From the NCBI GenBank assembly GCA_947383835.1, contig CANDEV010000004.1, forward strand, positions 62,001 through 126,000: a DNA stretch of 64,000 nt, in the 5' to 3' direction. This DNA comes from an uncultured Clostridia bacterium. GTDB lineage: Bacteria; Bacillota; Clostridia; Oscillospirales; Ruminococcaceae. Below are positions 58,595 through 64,000 of the stretch, piece after piece. The first letter of the stretch is position 1; the number at the start of each line of letters is the position of its first letter. The notes under the pieces were generated by a model that searched no databases, was not told the DNA's origin, and saw nothing but the letters and a program-made list of their open reading frames with translations. A program made the position numbers and the translations under genes.

Positions 58595-59173
58595 TTGGAT
58601 ACTAAAGGAAAAAAATATGCTGCAAAGCTTACACTTGCGGCAATGTTTCTGGCGATCGGTTTGCTGCTTCCGCTTCTTACGGGACAGATAAAGCTGATCG
58701 GCAATATGCTTTTGCCGATGCACATACCTGTGATCTTGTGCGGGCTTATTTGCGGCTGGCAGTACGGTCTCGGGGTGGGATTTGTTATGCCGCTGCTGAG
58801 GTGCGCTTTATTCGGAATGCCTGTATTTTTCCCAACGGCGATAGCAATGGCGTTCGAGCTTGCGACCTACGGCTTTGCGGTTGGATTTTTGTATTCCCGC
58901 TCCCGTTGGAAATGCGTTGTGGCATTATACCGCTGCATGATAGCGGCAATGCTCTCGGGACGAGTTGTGTGGGGCATAGCGCAGGTTTGTCTGCTTGGTA
59001 TCGGTGAAAACGGATTTACATTTGAATTATTTATTTCGGGTGCGTTTCTGAAGGCGATTCTGGGAATAATTTTGCAGCTTGTTTTAATACCCTTGATAAT
59101 GATAGCGCTTAACCGCACGGGGCTTGTTCGATTTTCAAATAATCACGCTCCTGCAAAAAATGCGGAAAATTAA
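58595..59173 (+). CDS. ECF transporter S component, substrate unknown
   Basis: 192 residues from TTG 58595, which follows AAGGAGGTC by 8 bases. Six membrane helices; the blocks LPMHIPVILCGLICGWQYGL, PLLRCALFGMPVFFPTAIAM, AFELATYGFAVGFLY and GAFLKAILGIILQLVLIP belong to S components of energy-coupling factor vitamin/metabolite transporters. No EcfA/EcfT genes are near, so it would use a shared energising module. The substrate cannot be read from the sequence. Confidence 0.88.
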   Translation: MDTKGKKYAAKLTLAAMFLAIGLLLPLLTGQIKLIGNMLLPMHIPVILCGLICGWQYGLGVGFVMPLLRCALFGMPVFFPTAIAMAFELATYGFAVGFLYSRSRWKCVVALYRCMIAAMLSGRVVWGIAQVCLLGIGENGFTFELFISGAFLKAILGIILQLVLIPLIMIALNRTGLVRFSNNHAPAKNAEN

Positions 59174-59206
59174 AAATAATGCAGGGTATAAGCAGTACAT
59201 AACATA

Positions 59207-59246
59207 AAACGTCCCGCGGACAGATCAAATGTCCGCGGGACGTTTT
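59207..59246. terminator. Strong bidirectional terminator
   Basis: AAAACGTCCCGCGGACA pairs with TGTCCGCGGGACGTTTT (17 bp, 6-base loop) between two convergent genes. Confidence 0.95.
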
Positions 59247-59254
59247 ATTTTATG

Positions 59255-61252
59255 TTAATTTGATGTTCTGCTGCGAATGTAATTGCAGATTATGTCCGCG
59301 CTTTCTTCAAGACCTACCGAGCTGTCCAGCATAAGCTCGTAATTATGCCTGTCTCCCCAATTCTGCGATGAAATTGTTTTATAGTAGGAAGCCCTTGCGT
59401 CGTCTGAACGGCGGATATTTTCCACGGCTTGCTTGGCGTCGTCTCCGTAGACCTCCATGACCCGTTTTATTTTGTACTCCTCATTTGCGTAGATAAATAT
59501 ACGGACAGCGTCTTTACGGTCCTTTAAAACATGGTCGGCGGCTCTTCCGACAATAACGCAGCTTCCGTTGTCGGCGATCCTGTTGATTATCTTATCCTGC
59601 GCCGCAATAGCCTGCTGTACAACATCGGTGCTTAAATAAAGACTGTGCAGCACTGCGGGCGCGTTTGCGTTCAGGTCGGAAATAAACTCCTTGTCCAAAC
59701 CGCTTTCCTGTGCGGCGAGAGCGGTCATTTCCTTGTAATAGAAGGGGATATTCAGTTTTTCGGCAACAAGCTTTCCTATCTGCTTTCCTGAAGAGCCATG
59801 CTCTCTTGCGATAGTGACAATAACTCCCTCGGCGGACGGCTTCAATACAGCCTCCGAGGTCTCGGCGGAACGTGTGCCTTTAAGGCTCTTCATAAATGTA
59901 ACGGTAAGGGCTGCGGCAACCGCCATTGCAATAAAGTCTGCGGCGGGAGCGGCAAATAAGATACCCTCTATCCCGAAAAAGACCGGCAGTATGATTATCA
60001 GCGGTATAAAGCAGATAATATCCCTTATCATAGAGGCAGCCACCGCGTGTATCGGCTTGCCCACCGCCTGAAAGAATATAGAGGTCATTTTTATCGTGCA
60101 GGTAAAGGTCACAAGACAAAGGAATATCCTGAATGTCAATTCGCCGAATTTCCAGTAGTCGTCCGGGTTTGGGATATTTGTGGGAGTACCGAACATTCCC
60201 ACAACAGCGCGGGGAGCAAGCTCGAACAGCAGAGTTGAGACAATACCGATAATAACGGTGCAGAGAAGTATTTTTCTGTACAGCTCCTTTACACGTTCAT
60301 AATTTTTTGCGCCCATGTTATAGCTTATGATAGGCTGACAGCCAAGAACGATGCCAACAACGAGGTTTACCACAACGGTAAAAACCTTGCTTTCGATACC
60401 GATTATCGCGATAGGGATATCAATGCCGTATTGAGATAACGCGCCGTATTTTGCAAGCATGATATTGCAGACCAGCGAAATGATAACGATAGTCATTTGG
60501 GTAATAAACGAGGACGCGCCAAGCTGTAATGCGCCGGAAAAATTTTTGAGATCGGGGATAAAGCTTTGCAGCTTTAATTTAAAGGTTTTGGTGCGGAAGA
60601 AATAAATAAGCGTGATAACAAATGAGACTGTCTGACCGATAACAGTCGCAAGAGCCGCTCCGAACATTCCCCATTTTGCGCCGAAAATAAACACCGGGTC
60701 GAGGATAATGTTCGTAAGCGCGCCCGCCAGCATTGATGCCATGGACCACGCGGGTGTCCCGTCCGCACGTATTACGGCGTTCATCATATTGGCGAGCATG
60801 AATATAGGGAAAAATGCGAGGATAAGATCAAAGTACTCGACCGCCATTTCAATGCTGTTTTCGGACGCGCCGAACAGCGTCAGTATCTGTGTTTTCAGCG
60901 GATAGAACACCGCCATTAAAGCAAACCCGCAGATAAGGGTCACGGTGATACCCGTGCCTATTGATTTGTGGGCGCTGCCGGAATCATTTTTTCCCTGACA
61001 TATGTTCAGATATGCGGCGCAGCCGTCTCCAAAGCACCATGCAAACGCCTGTGCAATGATAAAAATAGGGAAAACGACGCCTGTTGCGGCATTGCCCAGT
61101 GCGCTTAATTCGCTGTTGCCGATAAAGATTTGATCGACAATATTGTAAAGTGCGCTGACGAGAAGTGACAGCACACAGGGTACGGAAAATTTCACCATAA
61201 GCTTTGAAATTTTTTCAGTACCCAAAAATTGAGAGTTTTGTTCCTGATTCAT
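59255..61252 (-). CDS. MATE efflux transporter fused to a cytidylate-kinase-like domain
   Basis: 665 residues. Residues about 12-450 form a twelve-helix MATE transporter (start KISKLMVKFSVPCVLSLLVS; repeat junction blocks such as RADGTPAWSMASMLAGALTN and GCQPIISYNMGAKNYERVKE). After the linker to about 470, the C-terminal 195 residues are a separate cytosolic P-loop domain of the cytidylate-kinase-like family: IVTIAREHGSSGKQIGKLVA, CVIVGRAADHVLKDR, FIYANEEYKIKRVMEVYG, SYYKTISSQNWGDRHNYELM. MATE proteins are usually about 450 residues. ATG 61252 follows GGAGGAAAAT; an upstream extension would read through the repeat 61270-61446. Drug or metabolite export is inferred for the transporter half; the kinase substrate is unknown. 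Confidence 0.92.
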   Translation of the reverse strand: MNQEQNSQFLGTEKISKLMVKFSVPCVLSLLVSALYNIVDQIFIGNSELSALGNAATGVVFPIFIIAQAFAWCFGDGCAAYLNICQGKNDSGSAHKSIGTGITVTLICGFALMAVFYPLKTQILTLFGASENSIEMAVEYFDLILAFFPIFMLANMMNAVIRADGTPAWSMASMLAGALTNIILDPVFIFGAKWGMFGAALATVIGQTVSFVITLIYFFRTKTFKLKLQSFIPDLKNFSGALQLGASSFITQMTIVIISLVCNIMLAKYGALSQYGIDIPIAIIGIESKVFTVVVNLVVGIVLGCQPIISYNMGAKNYERVKELYRKILLCTVIIGIVSTLLFELAPRAVVGMFGTPTNIPNPDDYWKFGELTFRIFLCLVTFTCTIKMTSIFFQAVGKPIHAVAASMIRDIICFIPLIIILPVFFGIEGILFAAPAADFIAMAVAAALTVTFMKSLKGTRSAETSEAVLKPSAEGVIVTIAREHGSSGKQIGKLVAEKLNIPFYYKEMTALAAQESGLDKEFISDLNANAPAVLHSLYLSTDVVQQAIAAQDKIINRIADNGSCVIVGRAADHVLKDRKDAVRIFIYANEEYKIKRVMEVYGDDAKQAVENIRRSDDARASYYKTISSQNWGDRHNYELMLDSSVGLEESADIICNYIRSRTSN

Positions 61253-61269
61253 ATTTTCCTCCAAATATA

Positions 61270-61446
61270 AGAACCTGTCTTCACAAGCTGTATGCACGTC
61301 TTTTCGGCGATTCTTTGCCGAAGTATGCGTTAAAATCCTTGCCATATGCGATGTATGCAAAAAGCCAAAGCTTTTGCGGATTTTTGCCTTGATCTCGGCA
61401 AAATCTTGCCAAAAATCTGCACACACATCTTGTGAAGACAGGTTCT
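61270..61446. repeat. 177-bp MITE-like element with 18-bp terminal inverted repeats
   Basis: AGAACCTGTCTTCACAAG at 61270-61287 is repeated as an exact inverted copy at 61429-61446; the inverted similarity continues imperfectly inward. It holds no gene and lies 17 bases before the MATE start codon, inside its leader. Confidence 0.85.
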
Positions 61447-61466
61447 AAGTTTTCCGATACAGAAAA

Positions 61467-61498
61467 AAGCGCAGAAATCGTCGTGATTTCTACGCTTT
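61467..61498 (-). terminator. Intrinsic-terminator-like hairpin in the MATE leader
   Basis: On the minus strand AGCGTAGAAATC pairs with GATTTCTGCGCT (12 bp counting one G-U pair, 5-base loop) and is followed by six T bases. It lies between the MATE promoter (61518-61546) and the gene, so it may attenuate expression. Confidence 0.65.
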
Positions 61499-61517
61499 CG
61501 GCTGTTCGACAAGTATT

Positions 61518-61546
61518 ATTATATCAAAAACAAATAGATTTTTCAA
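61518..61546 (-). promoter_or_regulatory. Promoter of the MATE-kinase gene
   Basis: TTGAAA and TATAAT on the minus strand, 17 bases apart, about 265 bases before the start codon. Confidence 0.7.
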
Positions 61547-61634
61547 AGGGATTATTTCACAAAAAAACGGAGTTTTTTTATTTTGTCCGCGGACATTTTT
61601 ACTAAAAGTTTTCTGTCGTATAGGCGTTGATATG

Positions 61635-61663
61635 TTGACAAAATTATTGGGGTACTATATAAT
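61635..61663 (+). promoter_or_regulatory. Consensus promoter of the two-component system
   Basis: Perfect TTGACA and TATAAT with a 17-base spacer, 33 bases before the regulator start. A palindrome GTCCGCGGAC lies upstream at 61585-61594. Confidence 0.85.
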
Positions 61664-61695
61664 AAATATAAAATTAAAGCTTGAGAGGGATATAT

Positions 61696-62400
61696 ATGCA
61701 GATAACGATCGCGCTTTGCGACGACGACAGCGAGCAGATAAAAAACCTGCGGCGGCTTATCGGAGAATGGGCGGAAAACAAGCCGTTTGCAGTAAATATT
61801 GCAGGCTATGAAAGCGGCGAACAGTTCCTTTTTGAGTATAGGGACAACCCTTGTGATCTGCTGCTTTTGGATATTGAAATGAGCGGAATAAACGGAATGG
61901 CGCTTGCAAAAAAGCTCCGAGGAGACGGGGATATGCTTCCGATAATTTTTATTACGGGCTATTCGGACTATATGTCCGACGGCTATGATGTGGAGGCTCT
62001 GCACTATCTTTTAAAGCCTGTAGAGACGGACAAGCTTTTTGCAGTTCTTGACAGATATGCGGCGCGGCATGAAAGTTCCGAAGAAATTGTTCTTTCCACT
62101 GCGGACGGGGTTTGCCGAATTGCCGCGGACAGCATTGCCTATATCGAAGCGTTCGGAAGAAAAACCGCCGTACATCTGCGTGACAAGGCTACGCTTGAAT
62201 GTAATATGAGCATAAGCGAATTTGCAAATTTTGAGGGATTTATCCATTGTCACCGCTCTTACATCGTTAATCTGGAGCAGGTCAGGGCGATAACAAAAAA
62301 TGCCGTGATTATTGAGACGGGGGAGGAAGTCCCCCTGTCGAGACGGCTTTATAATGACGTGAATAAAAGCTTTATCGAATTTTATACGAAGCGGGAGTAA
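61696..62400 (+). CDS. LytTR-family response regulator
   Basis: 234 residues. The receiver domain (1-120) has the acidic pocket CDDD (Asp9/Asp10), phospho-acceptor Asp59 in LLLLDIEM and Lys in YLLKPVE. The LytTR DNA-binding domain (about 135-232) contains IAYIEAFGRKTAVHLRD, FIHCHRSYIVNLEQVRAI and VPLSRRLYNDV. It is of the AgrA/VirR type. ATG 61696 (GAGAGGGATATAT upstream) is preferred to TTG 61681. The histidine kinase gene follows after 4 bases. Confidence 0.95.
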   Translation: MQITIALCDDDSEQIKNLRRLIGEWAENKPFAVNIAGYESGEQFLFEYRDNPCDLLLLDIEMSGINGMALAKKLRGDGDMLPIIFITGYSDYMSDGYDVEALHYLLKPVETDKLFAVLDRYAARHESSEEIVLSTADGVCRIAADSIAYIEAFGRKTAVHLRDKATLECNMSISEFANFEGFIHCHRSYIVNLEQVRAITKNAVIIETGEEVPLSRRLYNDVNKSFIEFYTKRE

Positions 62401-62404
62401 TTAT

Positions 62405-63148
62405 ATGAAATACGTTTTAATTGCAGCGGGTATAATAGTTGTATTAATAATTTTTGCGGTATTTTTTTTATTTTTCCGCAGGCTTTTTTTCAACACTATC
62501 GACAAACGTATCGAACGTTTTCAAAGCGAGCTTATTGAAAATCAAATACGCGAGATAAGGAATATGTACAATCAGGTCCGCGGCTGGAGGCACGATTACC
62601 GCAACCATATCCAGAACATGAAAATTTTGCTTTCAGAGGGAAATTACGCCAAGCTTGACAGCTATCTCAATGAGCTTGCGGAAGACCTGAATACTGTGGA
62701 CACGGTGATAAAAACGGGGAACGTTATGGCGGACTCGGTGCTCAATTCAAAGCTTACCACGGCGCAGAGGTCGAACATAAAGGTCAGCGTAAAAGCCGGA
62801 GTTCCAAACGGTATCGTTATGTCCGACGTGGAGCTTTGCGCGGTTATGGGAAACCTTTTGGACAACGCTCTGGAGGCTTGCATGAAGCTCCCCGAGGAGG
62901 AAAGATTTATGCGTATTTATATCGGGCGGATAAAAAACCAGTTTTATATTTCGGTGCAGAACTCGGCGGGAAATGTAAAAAAGGTTGATGGGAAATATGT
63001 CACCACAAAGGGCGGAGATTTGCACGGATACGGTATTTTCCGAATTGACCGTCTGGCGGAAAAATACGGCGGATATGTAAATCGTCAGAACGAGGAGGGG
63101 ATCTTTGCCACGGAGATAATGCTGCCGCTTAAGACAGTTGAAAGCTGA
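62405..63148 (+). CDS. GHKL sensor histidine kinase
   Basis: 247 residues. One N-terminal membrane helix (about 4-26), then a dimerisation helix with the phospho-His motif WRHDYRNHIQNM (His63), and a GHKL ATPase domain with N box GNLLDNALEACM and G box DLHGYGIFRI. It is a short AgrC/VirS-type kinase with almost no extracellular part, so it may sense within the membrane or through a partner such as the ABC exporter next to it. Confidence 0.95.
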   Translation: MKYVLIAAGIIVVLIIFAVFFLFFRRLFFNTIDKRIERFQSELIENQIREIRNMYNQVRGWRHDYRNHIQNMKILLSEGNYAKLDSYLNELAEDLNTVDTVIKTGNVMADSVLNSKLTTAQRSNIKVSVKAGVPNGIVMSDVELCAVMGNLLDNALEACMKLPEEERFMRIYIGRIKNQFYISVQNSAGNVKKVDGKYVTTKGGDLHGYGIFRIDRLAEKYGGYVNRQNEEGIFATEIMLPLKTVES

Positions 63149-63152
63149 TAAT

Positions 63153-63183
63153 TTGTAGTGTACAATTAACTGTACACTACAAA
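63153..63183 (+). terminator. Terminator after the two-component genes
   Basis: TTGTAGTGTACA and TGTACACTACAA form a 12-bp stem with a 7-base loop, followed by a T run. Confidence 0.9.
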
Positions 63184-63199
63184 TTTTTAATTGGAATTT

Positions 63200-63228
63200 A
63201 CCTTTCGTGCAAAATATTGACCGTTCGT
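63200..63228 (+). promoter_or_regulatory. LytTR-type direct repeats upstream of the ABC exporter
   Basis: ACCTTTCGT (63200-63208) and ACCGTTCGT (63220-63228) are 20 bases apart, about two helical turns; each is followed by a CAAAAT block. LytTR regulators bind 9-base direct repeats with about this period. A TATAAT lies at 63260-63265 but no good -35 box exists, as expected for an activated promoter. Confidence 0.65.
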
Positions 63229-63287
63229 TACAAAATCCGCACAAAAGAAATTTTTTGAGTATAATAAGAGGTAAAGGAAGTGATCTT

Positions 63288-64000
63288 ATGGTTAAAGTCG
63301 AAAAATGGAAAGGCGAAAAGAAAAAGCGCGATTTAGAAAAAGCCGATGCCGAAATAAAAAAACAAAAATACGGCTTGGGGGAAAATCTCGCTTTTGCCAT
63401 GCGGGAAATATGGCGCGCCGACAAGCTGGTGGTGATATCCTGCTTTGGCTTTGCGGCGGCTATGTTTGTGCAAAGGCTGTGTATGGTCTATATCGACAAA
63501 TACGTGGTGGAGCTTGCTGTGACGGGTTTTGAGATCGGCTTGTTACTGACCTGCGCGGGATTGTTCCTGCTTAAGGAGCTGTGCGACTACCTCAGCCTTT
63601 TGGCGGAAAGATACCGCGGATATGTGGGTACAAGCAACGCACACAACCATTTCTCAAAATTAATAATGAAAAAATGTGTTACCACCGACTATGAAAACAA
63701 GGAACGCTGCGAAAATAATAACAGTCTCAATCAGGCCTTGGGGGGCTGTCGGGTGGCGGCTTATAATACTCCCGTGAATTTAAGGGGAAGTATCCGCCAT
63801 ATTCTTGAATTTTTCACATATTCAGCAATTCTTTCAATGCTAAGCTTTTGGCTTGTGCCTATCGTTGCTGTACCTGCGGCTTTAAGCTATGCGATAGAAA
63901 GGCACAGAATGATGTGGATATGGAATATGTCCGACCGTTGGCAGGTCTATGAGCGGCAGCTAAGCTATATCAAGAACACGGGCGGCGACCTGTCGAGAGC
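63288..64000 (+). CDS. ABC exporter, N-terminal membrane part (runs off the window)
   Basis: 237 codons are present and the frame is open to the end. A charged cytosolic N-terminus (KWKGEKKKRDLEKADAEIKK) is followed by the helices of a type I ABC exporter membrane domain (about 47-66, 79-98, and a pair at 165-205). The nucleotide-binding half would lie beyond the window. AAAGGAAGTGATCTT precedes ATG 63288. It lies downstream of the LytTR system and its direct repeats, so it is the likely target; the substrate may be a peptide, as for related regulators. Confidence 0.8.
   Translation, partial: MVKVEKWKGEKKKRDLEKADAEIKKQKYGLGENLAFAMREIWRADKLVVISCFGFAAAMFVQRLCMVYIDKYVVELAVTGFEIGLLLTCAGLFLLKELCDYLSLLAERYRGYVGTSNAHNHFSKLIMKKCVTTDYENKERCENNNSLNQALGGCRVAAYNTPVNLRGSIRHILEFFTYSAILSMLSFWLVPIVAVPAALSYAIERHRMMWIWNMSDRWQVYERQLSYIKNTGGDLSR

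Noticed and set aside
61253..61426. 58-codon N-terminal extension of the MATE-kinase protein
   Set aside because: It is translated from the terminal-repeat element, and GGAGG stands directly before the internal ATG at 61252.

Overview
The window looks like chromosomal DNA from a low-to-mid GC anaerobic member of the Clostridia, most plausibly a gut Ruminococcus/Oscillospiraceae relative. The evidence is the Firmicutes-type atp operon order, ireB, a PdaA-type deacetylase, a RodA/FtsW protein, flavodiiron protein plus rubredoxin, many Thr/Ser/Glu-rich lipoproteins, ECF sigma/anti-sigma pairs, frequent TTG/GTG starts with strong GGAGG sites, and near-consensus TTGACA-17-TATAAT promoters. I ran no search; names rest on motif and length recognition.

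Layout. 1-4.4 kb: partial lipoprotein, aroQ, a large lipoprotein, an endonuclease IV-like protein and two small membrane/zinc proteins facing a HTH regulator. 4.9-10.5 kb: a minus-strand run TraX - Nudix - yqeG - DUF3592/DUF1963 fusion - small membrane protein, and typA. 10.8-11.4 kb: tRNA-Pro, tRNA-Thr, tRNA-Tyr. 11.5-18.9 kb: complete F-type ATP synthase operon (atpI B E F H A G D C) whose c subunit carries the residues of a Na+-binding two-carboxylate rotor. 18.9-21.8 kb: a long hairpin-rich leader, then rpmG-secE-nusG-rplK-rplA. 22.2-27.2 kb: a chemoreceptor and an ECF sigma factor with two paralogous membrane anti-sigma-like proteins. 27.2-32.9 kb: flavodiiron protein/rubredoxin, a ribbon-helix-helix-like protein, and a Fic-nicotinamidase-pncB-GNAT operon. 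33-40.3 kb: CapA, RodA-like, a BspA/FN3 surface protein, galactokinase, and three DUF2975 proteins with a small HTH regulator. 40.4-48.7 kb: gpmI, tpiA and pgk separated by two leucine-rich repeat proteins and a HTH/B-box divergent pair with twin operators. 48.9-53.2 kb: two paralogous lipoproteins with a gene remnant between them, and a cell-wall-binding repeat protein. 53.4-58.3 kb: PdaA-like deacetylase, ireB, purine nucleoside phosphorylase, HicAB, a second ECF sigma/anti-sigma pair. 58.6-64 kb: ECF transporter S component, a MATE transporter fused to a cytidylate-kinase-like domain, a LytTR/GHKL two-component system and the start of an ABC exporter.

The most interesting points are at the right end: the MATE-kinase fusion, with an intrinsic-terminator-like hairpin and a 177-bp inverted-repeat element in its leader, faces a LytTR two-component system whose likely target, an ABC exporter, is preceded by paired direct repeats of LytTR type. 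Other strong points are the c-subunit ion site, the structured rpmG leader, twin operators at 45.05-45.10 kb, and several small palindromic repeat families, one of which abuts the exact 3' ends of three genes. Two loci show duplication scars: a 117-bp copy of the pncB tail flanking a GNAT gene, and a paralogue remnant between two lipoprotein genes. No transposase, integrase, phage gene or CRISPR array was seen.
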